Assembly (NCBI RefSeq): GCF_963678635.1
Contig: NC_087064.1
Location: forward strand, 33,890,369 to 33,954,368
Length of the DNA stretch: 64,000 bases
Direction of reading: 5' to 3'
Source: Symsagittifera roscoffensis
Taxonomy: Eukaryota > Xenacoelomorpha > Acoela > Convolutidae
Shown here: piece after piece, positions 1-11,660 of the stretch
How positions within the stretch are numbered: position 1 is the first letter of the stretch
Layout of the letters: each line of letters begins with the position of its first letter
Translations under genes and position numbers: made by a program
The notes under the pieces: generated by a model
Seen by the model: only the letters and a program-made list of their open reading frames with translations
Database searches by the model: none
Told to the model about the DNA's origin: nothing

Positions 1-190
1 AATTAGAAATTAGTCTGGTATTCGATCTACGACCTAGAGGTTACGAGTCTCACGCACTAACTACTCAGCCATGGACGTTAAAAAAATCACAAACACTAGC
101 CATAAATAAAGCAGAGAACAGATGCTATGAAATTTCCAATGCTGCAGATCGTGATTATAGCATAACTGCCACTAAATAAGTGAACACTTT
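1..190 (-). repeat. tRNA-like dispersed repeat, copy A
   Basis: On the minus strand this contains an A-box-like stretch (TGGCTGAGTAGTTAGTG) followed about 40 bases later by a degenerate B box (GATCGAATACC), so it has the internal RNA polymerase III promoter layout of a tRNA. About 100 bases on one side (plus positions 105-180, including AATTTCCAATGCTGCAGATC) are shared with a second copy at 37721-37905, so this is a repeat rather than a single tRNA gene. The acceptor stem cannot be closed convincingly. It may be an old tRNA-derived SINE or a duplicated tRNA pseudogene with its flank. Confidence 0.5.
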
Positions 191-304
191 CAACAAAAAC
201 TTGTTAGGTTAGGTTACAAAAAACGAACGTTCCTACTAACACACTTCGCTGCTCGCATCTGTTACCAGACTCAAAATCAGACAAGAGATAAGCAAAAATT
301 TCAG

Positions 305-509
305 TGCAGCCGTGGTCGAGTGGGTTAGGCACATGTCTCTCAACACGAGAGTCATGCGTTCGAATCCCGCTTCGGTCACGGCTGGAGGGGTCCCAGTGTC
401 ATCCGCCTCCTCAAGGTGGGACCGGCTGCGGCGAAATGGATGACATCTCCCCCTCCCCCACGGTTGGTCTGCACTGAGCAGGCCGGGGGCTAATAAAAAA
501 AAAAAAAAA
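305..509 (+). mobile_element. tRNA-derived SINE
   Basis: Positions 309-382 fold as a tRNA: seven-base acceptor halves GCCGTGG (309-315) and TCACGGC (376-382) pair with a single wobble. The A box (TGGTCGAGTGGG) and B box (GTTCGAATCCC, 358-368) are well kept. The tRNA part is followed by about 110 bases of unrelated GC-rich body and then a tract of A residues ending at 509. A tRNA head, unrelated body and A-rich tail is the definition of a tRNA-derived SINE transcribed by RNA polymerase III and mobilised by a LINE. The head resembles serine/leucine or histidine tRNAs, but the anticodon arm is too diverged to name. No clear target-site duplication was found. Confidence 0.82.
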
Positions 510-1203
510 GCGGTTTTTCTCGGCACTGAGAAAACTTTTTTAAACTTTGAAGTCGTTCGAATCAGGACTGAAAGGCTTAATTATGATACATCACCCAACC
601 CATTCAGATAATTATTTGTAAAACTGGATTTGTATGGAAAAAACACTATGTAGCCGAAGACAAAGTTCCTCCTCACTTTCAGTAGTCGGAGTAAATACGA
701 TTTAATTATGCATGGAATAACGAACTGTGGCCATGTACTCCAACAAAAGCTCCATTTTTTGTGTTAAAAGCCAAATTTCAGCGTATAAGTGACCAGATAT
801 TATTGCTAAACAAATAACTATTCCGTAGATCAAAGACTGCACTGTCTTAACGGTTGAATGTGTCGATTAGTAGTAGAATGGACGTTTGCTATTCGGCTTG
901 GAAACCTAGTCTTTTTTTAGCGCTATACAATTGTAAAAGTGCGGAAAAAATGACTTCACAATCACTATTAAATGCTTCATCAACGATAGGAAAACTGAAG
1001 GAAAAATTTGTCAATTGGGGACAATCCACAAATGTAAATACAAATTTACACTTAAAAATATATGATTCGATATTTATGAAGAAACTGATCATCATTTGAT
1101 TTGAGCTTTAAGACACTTCAAAGGCAAATAAGGATTCGAATCAACTTAAGGATTAATAAAATTTATCAATCAATACCTTTTCTTGGTTAATTGTTCATTA
1201 GCT
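510..1203. other. No recognisable gene; 3' flank of the TLC-domain gene
   Basis: AT-rich DNA with short open frames on both strands, the longest 81 codons at 854-1099, none with a recognisable domain. It should include the 3' untranslated region of the minus-strand gene ending at 1204. I see no canonical AATAAA on the minus strand immediately downstream of that stop. Confidence 0.5.
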
Positions 1204-1597
1204 TTACGACATAGCAATTGCATGTACGATTCCATTTCGCACATTCATTCCGTTTTTGTAAGTGGAAGATTCCATTATTTCAGAACTTTGTAATTTCTCC
1301 TCGGCAGCATTTGGGTTGATGTCAATGGCAGCATCTGATTGGCTCTGTTTGCGCTTCGCTTTCGAGCCGAAGAAGTGACGCATGTATAGAGCAATATCAT
1401 ACATGAATATCCACCCCACTAAATAAAGTCCTATGCCCCCCACTTTGATGATGAGGGTGGGTTTGGGGTGGAGGAGGGTGGTGATAAGAAGGTGTGAGCC
1501 AAGAATGATTCGGAAGATGAAGAAGACTAACACGAACACTATGTTGTTCACTTCGTACAGTTTCGTTTCCTTCAAGCCGAGCTCTTTTAGAAACCAT
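1204..1597 (-). CDS. TLCD5: TLCD5-like exon 3 (C-terminal)
   Basis: Starts after TTTTTCAG, completing the arginine codon to give RWFLKELG. It adds two membrane helices and a cytoplasmic tail of about 50 residues rich in K, R, S and N with no recognised motif. The stop codon TAA lies at 1206-1204. The tail is longer and less conserved than the membrane core, as is usual for the family. Confidence 0.85.
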
Positions 1598-4500
1598 CTG
1601 AAAAATAACACGGCCACAGTTTAAGAACCATCATATCAAAATTGTAGTCAAAACCAGATTTTTGTTTCACTTAGAGCAAAAGCGATCGCACATTACGTTA
1701 AAGCAATAACAAAAAGCGGAAAGGCGGATTGAATTTTCAAATCCCCAGAAGTTTACCGAAAATGATCGCAGGCAAATTTTTAAGACTTAAACTCATTTGA
1801 CCATATTTTTTTGCAAAAAATCTATTTTGATTGGTCTGAGTAAAAAAACCCAAGCATATAAGTAGCGCTGTGTTGTTTGTAAATCTTGAAAATGTTTCTT
1901 GTTAGCTTTTCTTCATTGCGAAGAAACTTTCCATAAAGAAATTAAGCGAAAATTGCTAAGCGATCAAGCGGTTCACTTAGATAATCGAAACAGCAAAAAA
2001 GGCTTCAAAAAGCGATGAAAATAGTCTGGTCAGAACCGTCGAAAAATTTGTTCTACCTGGAAAACAGTTTTTTCAACCACAACAAAAATTGTTTCCTGAA
2101 AAATCACAGATTTCTATAATTATTAATCAGATTCAAACAAAATATTACGAAGTTACTTTCATTTGAAAGCGTCCGTTGATATATTTCGACCATCATAATA
2201 GTTAAATGACATGTTTTGTAGAACAGCTTTGATCCCTACCGAATCTGTAGAAAGGGGTTGCTAGCTTCCGCTCCAAATATAGTTCCCATCAATTCGGTCC
2301 CACTGTGCTCAGTGTATAACACATAGGCCAGAGAGGCTATGCTGATGAGGTGATGAATGAACATGACCCTGGATTCCTTGCTGGGCTGGATGAGACACCA
2401 GGCGAAATCAAACAGGAAGTAGCCCAGACACACTATGACTATGAAGTTCTCCAGGGGCGTATTCAACCCACCTGAAAACTTGATATACTTCGTTGTTTAA
2501 GGGAAACTAGCAAGCCTGCCTCCAAAAGTAAATCAGCGCACAAAAAATTATTTGTTGTTCGGATCAAGCTATCCAGGCAGTGAAACTTCGAACAATTTCA
2601 AGGCAAGCTTTATCATAAATCCGTTTGATAAACTTTAATTTTCTTAAACGAATCGGCTCACAAAATTGAAGTTTTTCTAATCAAGCTATTTAAGCTATGA
2701 AACTTTGACATACTTCAAGATATTTAATGAAACGAATGGGTTTACGAAAAAAAATTTTAAGCAAGATATTCAAACTACGAAGTTAATTCATAGACTGATT
2801 CGATTTCCGAAAGGTTTAAGTTTTTCTACGTAAGCTAATGGAGCTATACAAATTTGAATTATTCAAGTTATTTCATGAACCGAATCAGTTCGCGAAAGGC
2901 TTAAAGTTTCCTAAGTAAGCTATTCAAGCTGAGAAACTTCGATTTTTTTCAAAATATTTCGTAGACCGAATCTGTTCTCGACAATTTAAAGTTGTTATAA
3001 GCAAGCTTTTAAAGCTATCAAACTTTCAAAAAATTTCAAGTTATTTCATAGAATAACACAATTTGCGAACAAAATTATGAGCAAGCTTTTTGAGCTAGAA
3101 AAAATGAATTAAGTTATTCATAAACCGAATCAGCTTGCGAAAAGCTTAAAATTTTCTAAGCAAGCTATTCAAGATATGAAAATTTGATCTTTTCATGTTA
3201 TTTCGTATACCGAATCGGTTAGCGGAAATTTAGGTTTTTGTAAGCAAGATATTAGAGCTATGCAACAGTGAAATATTTCAAGTTATTTCATAAACCGAAT
3301 CAGTAAGCAAAAATCTTGAAGTTTTCTCATCAAGCCATCCAAGAAATTAATCTTTGAATTTATTATGTTATTTCGTAGACCGAAGCGGTTAGCAAAAATT
3401 TAAGTTTTTCTAAGCAAAATATTAGAGCAAAGCAAATTTGAAAAACTTCAAGTTGTTTCTTAAACTGAATCAATTTTCGAAAAGCTTCAAGTTTTTAAGC
3501 TATGAAACGTTGAAATATTTCAACTTATTCCGTAGAGCAAATCGGTTCACGAAAAAATTTATTATTTTCTTAGCAAGCTTTTACAGCTAAGGAGTATTCC
3601 AAATTATTTAATGAAGCTAATCGGTTCGCAAAAACTTAGTTCTTCTTAAGCTATTCAACATTTGAAAACTTTCAAGTTACTTCATAAACTGAATCAATTC
3701 GCGAAAAGCTTAAAGTTTCATAAGTAAGCTATTCAAGCTGAGAAACTTTGATTTTTTTTCAAAATATTTCGTAGACCGAATCGGTTCTCGAAAAGTTTAG
3801 TTGTTATAAGCAAGCTTTTAAAGCTATCAAACTTTCAAAAAATTTCAAGTTATTTCATAGATTACATCAATTTGCGAAAAAATTTATGAGCAATCTTTTT
3901 GAGCTAGAAAAATTGAATTAAGATATTTCATAAACCGAATCAGTTTGCGAAAAGCTTAAAATTTTCTAAGCAAGCTATTCAAGCTATGAAAATTTGAATT
4001 TTTTATGTTATTTCGTAGACCGAATCGGTTAGCATAAATTTAAGTTTTTCTAAGCAAAATACTAGAGCAAAGCAAACTTGAAAAACTTCAAGTTATTTCT
4101 TAAACTGCATCAGTTTGCGAAAAGCTTCAAGTTTTTAAGCTATGAAACGTTGAAATATTTCAACTAATTCGGTAGAGCAAATCGGTTCACGAAAAATTTA
4201 ATATTTTCTTAGCAAGCTTTTACAGCTAAGGAGTATTCCAAATTATTTAATGAAGCTAATCGGTTCGCAAAAACTTAGTTCTTCTTAAGCTATTCAACAT
4301 ATGAAAACTTTCAAGTTACTTCATCAACTGAATCAATTCGCGAAAGGCTTCAAGTTTCCTAAGTAAGCTATTCAAGCTGAGAAACTTTGATTTTTTCCAA
4401 AATATTTCGTAGACCGAATCGGTTCTCGAAAAGTTTAAGTTGTTATAAGCAAGCTTTTAAAGCTATCAAACTTTCAAAAAATTTCAAGTTATTTCATAGA

Positions 4501-6903
4501 TTACATCAATTTGCGAAAAAAATTATGAGCAAGCTTTTTGAGCTAGAAAAATTGAATTAAGATATTTCATAAACCGAATCAGTTTGCGAAAAGCTTAAAA
4601 TTTTCTAAGCAAGCTATTCAAGCTATGAAAATTTGATCTTTTCATGTTATTTCGTGTACCGAATCGGTTAGCGGAAATTTAGGTTTTTCTAAGCAGGATA
4701 TTAGAGCTATGCAACAGTGAAATATTTCAAGTTATTTCATAAACCGAATCAGTTAGCAAAAATCTTGAAGTTTTCTCAGGAAGCGATTCAAGAAATGAAT
4801 CTTTGAATTTATTATGTTATTTCGTAGACCGAATCGGTTAGCGTAAATTTAATTTTTTCTAAGCAAAATATTAGAGCAAAGCAAACTTGAAAAACTTCAA
4901 GTTATTTCTTAAACTGAATCAGTTTGCGAAAAGCTTCAAGTTTTTAAGCTATGAAACGTTGAAATATTTCAACTTAAATCGGTAGAGCAAATCGGTTCAC
5001 GAAAAATTTAATATTTTCTTAGCAAGCTTTTACAGCTAAGAAGTATTCCAAATTATTTAATGAAGCTAATCGGTTCGCAAAAAACTTAGTTCTTCTTAAG
5101 CTATTCAACATATGAAAACTTTCAAGTTATTTCATAAACTGAATCAGTTTGCAAAAAAATTAAATTTCCCAAGAAAATTATTCATTCTAGAAAAGTTGGA
5201 CATACTAAAGTTGTTTTGTAGACCAATACAATTCGCTACAGTTTAAAAGCTTCGAAGCAAGTTCTTCAAGTTATGAAACTTCGAATAATTCTTCAAAAAG
5301 ACCGAATCGGCTCGCAAGTTTTCCTAAGCAAACTATTCCAGCTCTGAATTAAGGAACTATTTGTAGTTACTTCATAGATCGATAGACCGAATCAGTTAGC
5401 GAAAATTCAAAGTTTTTCTACGCAGCTATCCAAGCTATGAAACTTTGAAATATTTCAAAATATTTCATAGACCGGATCGGTTTGCGATAAGTTGAAGTTT
5501 TTGTAAGCAAGCTATTCAAGCAACAAAACTTCATAGACTGTCAAGTAGTCTATGAAACATGTATAATTATTTCACACAGCAATTCAACTCCTGAGAAGCA
5601 AGCTGGTCAGTTTTTCTAAGCAAGCTATTGAGGCGATGAAACTTTCAATTATTTGAAGTTTTGACAATTCATAATTTTTTAGATGTTCACATTTTTTCAA
5701 GAATGTTTTCAAACTGATTCGTAGATCAAATCGAGTTGAACGTTTAAGACTAAATCTTAAACTTTACTAAGCAAGCTATTAAAGCTTTGAAATTTTGAAA
5801 TATTTTAAGTTATATCAAAAGTCAATTCGGTTTGCGAAAGCTTGATTACAAAAAGTTGGCGAAGGTTTTTGTATGCTTTGGCGAAGATATTACTAAAAAA
5901 CAAAAATTTTAGTTTAAATTATTTCATAGTTTTCCTGAGCACACCACTATTCATGCGACAAAACTTTGAAATATGTCAAATTGTTTCGTAGAGCAATTCG
6001 ACCGGCGAGAAGTTTCAGTCGTTCTAAGCAAGCTATTGAGGCGTAGAAAATTTGAATTATTTCAAGTTTTCACAGAGCAAACCGTTTGGTGAAAAGTGTA
6101 TGTTTTTCTCTGCAAGTAATGAAACATTGAAAAATTTCAACATATTCCATAGCGCAAACCGGTTTGCAAAAAGCTAGTTTTTCTAGCAAGGAGGTTGCTG
6201 TTTGTAGTTGGTTCGTTTCAGAAAGAAACCGATCTGAAAAAGCAAAATTTTGGAAAAAAATGGACAAATACTGTTTAGCCTTGAAAATCAATGATTTCAT
6301 CTTGTCTGAAGAATTGAATTTGTCAAAAATAATTCTTGAATATTCCAGACTTAGGAAGTTTGAAAGTTCTAGAATATTCTTGACCTCCTCTTAAACGTTA
6401 AGCCTGAAGAGTTTTTTATACGTTGCATTCGACAAAGCTAAAACAGTGCGTATAGTTAAACATTGCGTCCATAGCGCATTCCGACTTTCATTTATTGTAT
6501 AAGATAAGATAAGATGACGACCAGTGATTTAGTTTACGAACAACTGTGGCTGATAATAAGACTGGAGATGACAAACATTTACTCGAGTTTGACTTTGATG
6601 GCCCTTGAGCTCTGTCTAAAACTAAATCGTAGCCGATATTTTTCAAATCGTAGTTCATTCTTCAAGTCCCTACTTAAGTTGTACTTGAAAAATAAATCAA
6701 ACGTCATCTTTCTTACCCTGATCAGTAAACGGCCAAGGTCCGAACACCAACGTCGACATTGCAGTTGAGAAGAGACAAAATACCCCATGTAGCAAAGTCA
6801 CCAGTCTGCAATTCCATTCTGGAGAATCCTTGCCACAGAAAGAGACACTGTTTAGTAGCTTGTAGAGTAGGAACCAAAACAATATTGACAGCAGGAACAA
6901 CAT
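1204..6903 (-). CDS. TLCD5: TLC domain-containing membrane protein, TLCD5/TMEM136-like (3 exons)
   Basis: A split gene with coding exons 6903-6717, 2471-2240 and 1597-1204. The sum is 813 bases, that is 270 residues plus stop, and both introns have GT-AG ends with matching phases. The product is a hydrophobic protein with about six membrane segments, close to the length of human TMEM136. It contains family-specific stretches: an EWNCRLVTLLHG segment near residue 29, GPWPF near 55, an SGTE motif, NPFLQIRWFLKELG, and a lysine-proline then glycine-rich segment before the last helix. TLC (TRAM-LAG1-CLN8) proteins act in ER, Golgi or plasma membranes, and several relatives influence membrane lipid composition; a catalytic role for this subgroup is not established. 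I chose the ATG at 6903 because the longer open frame upstream begins with GTG and because this start gives the family's usual N-terminus. The ortholog call rests on remembered family sequence. Confidence 0.85.
2240..2471 (-). CDS. TLCD5: TLCD5-like exon 2
   Basis: Begins after a CAG acceptor and reads GGLNTPLENFIVIVCLGYF through the HH pair in the next helix (FIHHLISIASLAYVLY) to SGTELMGTIFGAEASNPFLQI. The histidine pair and the SGTE motif are hallmark TLC-domain positions. The exon ends with two bases of an arginine codon before GTAGGG. Confidence 0.85.
2560..6200 (+). repeat. Satellite array with higher-order organisation inside TLCD5-like intron 1
   Basis: About 3.6 kb of diverged ~80-90 bp monomers, each with a version of 'CAAGTTATTTCATAGACCGA', 'ATCGGTTCGCGAAAAG' and 'TTTCTAAGCAAGCTATT'. 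A higher-order period is visible: the equivalent landmark GAATC(A)(A/G)TTC occurs near 2882, 3691, 4330 and 5141, spacings of 809, 639 and 811. The short unit lacks two monomers (about 170 bp) present in both neighbours. This means blocks of about nine to ten different monomers were duplicated as units, as in alpha-satellite-like higher-order repeats. A related shorter array in the same orientation lies at 17690-18150. Confidence 0.85.
6201..6520 (+). repeat. Unique tail flanking the satellite, shared with 18150-18400
   Basis: Immediately after the array comes a non-tandem segment (GGAGGTTGCTGTTTGTAG, then CAAAATTTTGGAAAAAAA, then CATTTATTGTATAAGATAAG near 6490) whose counterparts appear in the same order after the second array (18160-18390: GAGGTTGCTGTTTTTAAAGG, CAAAATTTTGGAAAAAAA, CATTTAATATATAAGAT). 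Array plus tail therefore behaves as one dispersed unit, suggesting that the satellite is carried inside a mobile element. Confidence 0.6.
6717..6903 (-). CDS. TLCD5: TLCD5-like exon 1
   Basis: Codes for the start of the protein: a first membrane helix (MLFLLSILFWFLLYKLLNSV), the EWNCRLVTLLHGV segment at the start of helix 2, and GPWPFTDQ. The donor (GG|GTAAGA in minus orientation) leaves one base of a glycine codon, completed by exon 2. The following intron is 4.2 kb and is almost wholly filled by tandem repeats. Confidence 0.82.
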
Positions 6904-8449
6904 CTCACAACGACATTGAAATGCACTCACGTTCACAAATATCACGCAGAAAAGTAGTCAATAAGTTAACCGTTGTGACAAACTCTGTTGCTGTACATTT
7001 GCAAATTAGGCACTCGTTAAATGCCTAAATTAAATTACAAATTGTACATGCAAGATGCAATTGAATCTGAAAAATATGTCTGCGGTTTCTGCTGTCTACG
7101 AGGTTTCAATTGTCCGTTAAGCCTGCAGCAGAAAATTAAGTTTCCTTGCAATCAATAAACCAGAATACTACATCTGCTTAACAGAGGATTATTTCCTCAC
7201 ATTACGAATTTTGTTAAGAAAATGAATCTGTTGTCTTAAGCAGTATCGATCTAACAATTTATTTCCCTCATTGACCGCACTGTTTTATTGTTTTCAGCGA
7301 AAGAAACTAAATTTGAAACAACGAATTGCAAGTTGTAGACCGAAGAACTGCAATTCGTCCAACCAATTTAAAAAGCGCTCTCAAAATTTAGAAAAATCAA
7401 AAACAAGCCTTGCAAAAACTGTCGAAGCTACCGCATTCAAACCCCAGCCTGCAGCTTTTGTCACTGATTTTGCTGAGATGCATATGCTTGACTGATAAAT
7501 ACCAAGCAAAAACATATGCTCTTTATTTCAACAGAGATTCTCTTATCTAAATATCTCAGCGTTCCCTAGAAAAGTGCAGATTTGTAACAAACAAGCGATT
7601 TCGTAATGACACCAGCTGCGACTGTGTAAAAAGACAATGAAGGAAACTAAAAGAAAGGTGTTTTGTATTTTAACAGAAATAGTTATCAGGATGGGTCGAA
7701 TAAGTTATCACGTAACAACCTTTCAGCCCTGAACCAATCAAAATGTAAACACAGAGGCGAAGCGGAGCAAGCTATCCAACAGAAAATGAAATAAATGCAA
7801 TTAAATCGAGAATAATTTTGTTAAACCAAAAGAATCACATCTACAAAAAAATTTGTCTCGAATGATTTTCAATTTGAGAAGAGCACGTCCAGCAAAACAA
7901 CCACATGCATAAAATAGTCATTCATAGAAAACTGGTATCCAAGCCTACAAAACAAAAGCAGACAACCAAAAAGCCGATATTTTAAAGCTAATTTACAAAT
8001 GTTTCAAACTTTCGTTTAGTTCCCATCTATTTCATTCTAACACGATTTTCGCAGAGAGGCTGTGCCAAAAACTTATTTAAAAAAATATTAAGGGAGTTTA
8101 TGAAGGGGTTTATTAAGGGCGAAGATGGAGCTAAACACAGACTTGTGTGATTTACATCTGGCTTGTGTGATACCCATTTACCAGCATGAGTGAAAATTAG
8201 CTCGAAGAATAAAATTGTGGAAATAAAATGAATGGGAAAACCAAATTAATTACAAAGAAGCAATGAGAAAATAAGAAAAAAATCAAATACAGGCGAAATG
8301 GGAAACTTTCAAATCAATCCTTCGAAAATAGGCGTATGTAGCGAAAAAACGGGAAAACCATTGAGAAAGAAAAACATGGTGCTGGAACGAATAAATAGCC
8401 AAAAGAATTTCAAACGCTTTTTTTGTTCAATAAGTGACAGCGGTCTGAA
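6904..8449. other. Upstream region of TLCD5-like gene; no recognisable gene
   Basis: AT-rich sequence that should contain the promoter and any 5' untranslated exon of the minus-strand TLC-domain gene. Short open frames (for example 74 codons at 7271-7495) have no domain I recognise. No core-promoter element could be called with confidence. Confidence 0.45.
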
Positions 8450-9975
8450 AATGAAGAAGACCGGGTGATATATTGGAGACTGAACAGTCGTCTAACACCT
8501 AGTTGCTGAAGCTAAAAAGAATCAATCCAGAAATGGTGACAAGATCCCTTAAGAACGGAGACACGCCTTGCCAAGCAAATAAAAAGATCATAAGAATGTC
8601 GCATGAGCAAAACTCATTAATTACGAAGGAAAGCTCCTGATTTGTGACCATGATGTTCTCTCGCAGTTGCGAAATAACTTAACATATCTTTCAAATGAAT
8701 CAAGTCCGTTTGAAACGGAAGATACCCCGTGGCTGGCCTATTGGGGGAATTTACTATCCAGGTGGCACTGACAATGAGAAAAAAGAAAAACAAGAAAAAC
8801 TAAGACCAAAAGAGCTAATTTCGGATATCAAATTTTCTTGGGGAATGTGGACTTGCTAGACTTTTTCAGTCTTGAAGGAAGTCTGGAATTCTGGTCCAGT
8901 CCCCTCTGATTGAATCGAAAAGGAGACGGTTACAATTTACAAAGGAAAAAGCACCCTGTTAAAAGGTGGATACTACTGAGACATCCTATTACTGGAACCT
9001 GCATAATAGTAATGGAAGAGGCTACAAGAAACGGGTTCCGCGACAACGTGGATTATGCTATATGCAGATGATCCTGACTAATGAGAAGTTTAATACTTCG
9101 AAAAAAGGCTTTACAAAAAGTTCATTCCTCAAAAACCAAAAATATCCATGCACTTGTTGTTGAAAGGCGTTGTTGTTCAAAGAGTGCATCAAAAACGCAG
9201 TGGTCAGGAAAATAACTTATAATACTCATCCTTCCAAGTATCGTTCAAATCAGAATGCTACTCTACGGATCAATCCGTCTGAAACTTTTAATACTGTCGA
9301 AGAATTCTGTTACCTGCACATGATTTCCGGTAAAATAACGCAAAACGTGCATCATTAGTCAGAAAACTAGCCTACTGAACAAAATGGAAGCAAATCGCGC
9401 ATCTACTGCTGAATAACGGTATTGACTGGATTAAAAGGTATCATATCTACGAGGCTTGTCTCCGGACAGTTCTGATGTACTGCTCTGAAAACTGGGCGCA
9501 GACCAAAGTGACAACCGGCTATCTTAAGAGTGCTGATATGAAAGCTCTGCGTAGAATTACAGGATTCAATTATGAAAAAGTAGTTACCAACGAAGCAGTA
9601 ATTAAAATGACAGGTCTTGTTAATCCGGAGAACTTTGGCCATGTTCAGTGAAGACAAAATGACCATTCGCAAAAAATTTAGTTGTTGTTTCAACCCCAGG
9701 GGAACGACTAGCAGGAAAGCCTAGAAAACGCTGGACCGATTTTGTTTAGTGGAACCTTAATACTTTAAGCCTCAAAGCCACAGACTGCCTTGATCGAATG
9801 TCATGCAACAACGTAATCTCATTAACTAAACAGCTTGAATGCTATTCGAAATGCCCTCATTTGAATGCCGGAATTTACTAAGCTATCCAGGTATACCATT
9901 CCGATGTCCAACCCCGCCACAGGGGGAAAACGAACAATAAACGCATTAGTAAGAGTAGTAGCAGTAGTTTAGTTG
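8450..9975 (+). mobile_element. Decayed LINE (non-LTR retrotransposon) fragment, RT C-terminal half and 3' end
   Basis: Reading across several frameshifts and stops, the plus strand shows landmarks of LINE reverse transcriptase in order: a VWNSGPVPSD segment near 8880, YADD catalytic residues near 9058-9070 (LYADDPD), an EFCYLHMISG segment near 9302-9332 (matching the usual FKYLGS.IS), MYCSENWAQTK near 9475, and ALRRITGFNYE near 9543-9575 (LRRITG is typical). GKPRKRWTDF follows near 9716. The 3' end runs into AGTAGTAGCAGTAG triplets near 9950-9970. The element is broken throughout and is a molecular fossil, possibly of RTE/CR1-like type; the clade is uncertain. Confidence 0.75.
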
Positions 9976-10229
9976 TTTTCCTCTCATACTATCACTCTTA
10001 AAAAACGACGCAAGTTTCAAAATTGTTTTTAGATTTTTCTCATCAACGTAGTCCGATCTTCCATTTTAAAAACGACTCTAAACCAAAAAAAGGGCAAAGA
10101 ATTGTAAGACTTTTCTCAACTTCCAAACTTCATAGAGCATTGAACTTTATGATTGACAGCGGAGTGAAAAAGTCACCTCTTGGAATATATTTCACAAATT
10201 TCATTACGTGGCCAAACTGTGCATTCTGT

Positions 10230-11660
10230 TCATTTCAAGCGGATTCCGCAACAAGCCAAAATCATATTTGTCGCGGAATCCGCATTATTGCTACTTTTCT
10301 TTGATCTTTTTCGCTGTTTTGGATTCCACAAACAAATACCTAAAAGACTGAACCGCTCAAAATCGCTCCAAAAATAGGGGATTTTGCGGAAGCTGCAACC
10401 GTATTTGCGGAATCCAGAACAGTTTGTGGAATCCACAAACAAATAATAAGTAATTTGTTTAGTCAAATTGAGCTGTTGCGGATTTCGCAACTGTATGTGG
10501 AATCCGCAAATTGTAAGTAAAATCCGCATTTTATTTGCGGATTCCGTTTACATATATGTATTTGTGTAGCATAGCGTTTAAAATTATATATTTTAAATCC
10601 TGGTTACCAGAAAAATCATTCTCAATTACTATATTGATCAACTACCAGTTGAAACACCAAACATTTGGTCTCAATTCCTGTCAACCCAAGTTCGATCTCA
10701 AATCCTGTCAACTTCGATCTCATCTTCGATATCAATTCACTAGAATCGGAATCTACTAGATCATCAGCATTTGGGATTGATGGAATCCCAAATACTGGCC
10801 AGTTTTTGGGACTTATGCAATCCCAGATACTGACCTAATTCGGCGATAATGCTGTCTGTTGTGTTTCCAAACACTCTCAAGCCAATGACTACAAATATTG
10901 AATTTATTCGACGCAAGCATTCAAAATCAGTATTTGGGATTGACGCAATCCCAAGTACTGACCTAAATTGGCAATATGCTGTATGCTGTGTGTTTTCTTG
11001 CAATGAACTCTCAACCCAAAGGCTACAAATATTGAATTTATTCGGCGTTATGCTTCCAAAACCAGTATTTGGTATTGACACAATCCCAAATACTGACCTA
11101 AATTGGCAATATGCTGTATGCTGAGTGTTGTATTTCCATACACTCTCAACCCAATGACTCCAAATATTGAACTTATTCGGTTTTGCGTTTCCAAAATACA
11201 AAAAAGTGACATCCACCGATTTAGTTAACAAACGTTTTGAGATTTGTTCGTGGATTCCGCTGACAATGGTTCAGTCCTTGCAATTAAATTCCGCATTGCT
11301 AAGAATTAAATGAGATAAGAATTGCTCTAGCTTTTAATTGTTCATATGCAAGTTCAGTTATAAACAAAATTCTGATTCCACTTACAGTTTGCGGAATCCG
11401 CTTACATTTGCGAATTCCGCTTACATTTGCAGTTTCCGTTTTTAAATTTGGCGGACTCCACTTACATTTGTGGATTCCACTTACATTTTGTGGAATCCAC
11501 TTAGTTGCGGAATCCAAAATAACTAGCTAAATTCGCTTGTTGCGGAATCCGCGGCGCAACAAATGAGCCGACAAAGTTAACGTTACAGGTATTTGTACGC
11601 GGAATCCATGGAAGTTTTGTAAGTGGAATCCGCTTACATTTTGGAACATGTTTAAAGCTT
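10230..11660. repeat. Cluster of palindromic GCGGAATCCGC-type motifs
   Basis: About twenty copies of the partial palindrome G(C/T)GGA(A/T)TCC(G/A)C or one-base variants occur within 1.4 kb, for example at 10238-10248, 10273-10283, 10427, 10498, 11390, 11471, 11488, 11542 and 11620. Many in the right half are followed by TTACATTTG, giving a loose tandem unit of 18-25 bp. The motif is rare elsewhere in the window. The two halves of the cluster flank the ~135 bp tandem units at 10790-11210. Confidence 0.7.
10790..11210. repeat. Three ~135 bp tandem units
   Basis: Three consecutive diverged copies share, in order, a CAGTATTTGGGATTGA segment, AATCCCAAATACTGACCTAA, TTGGCAATATGCTGTATGCT, ACTCTCAACCCAA and CAAATATTGAATTTATTCGG. 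CAGTATTTGGGATT and AATCCCAAATACTG are inverted versions of each other within each unit, so every unit can form a hairpin of about 14 bp. The 155-codon minus-strand open frame here is produced by the repeat and I do not regard it as a gene. Confidence 0.8.

Noticed and set aside
309-382. Functional tRNA gene
   Set aside because: The anticodon arm does not fold cleanly and the tRNA-like part continues into a SINE body and A-tail.
2560-6200. CRISPR-like array
   Set aside because: Adjacent monomers are diverged throughout, without constant repeats and unique spacers, and the context is a eukaryotic intron.
6904-6945. Upstream start of the TLC-domain gene at 6945
   Set aside because: The codon there is GTG, and the ATG at 6903 matches the family N-terminus.
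10764-11231. 155-codon minus-strand open frame as a repeat protein
   Set aside because: The protein repeat is simply the translation of the three DNA tandem units, which also have inverted-repeat structure; no start or splice context.
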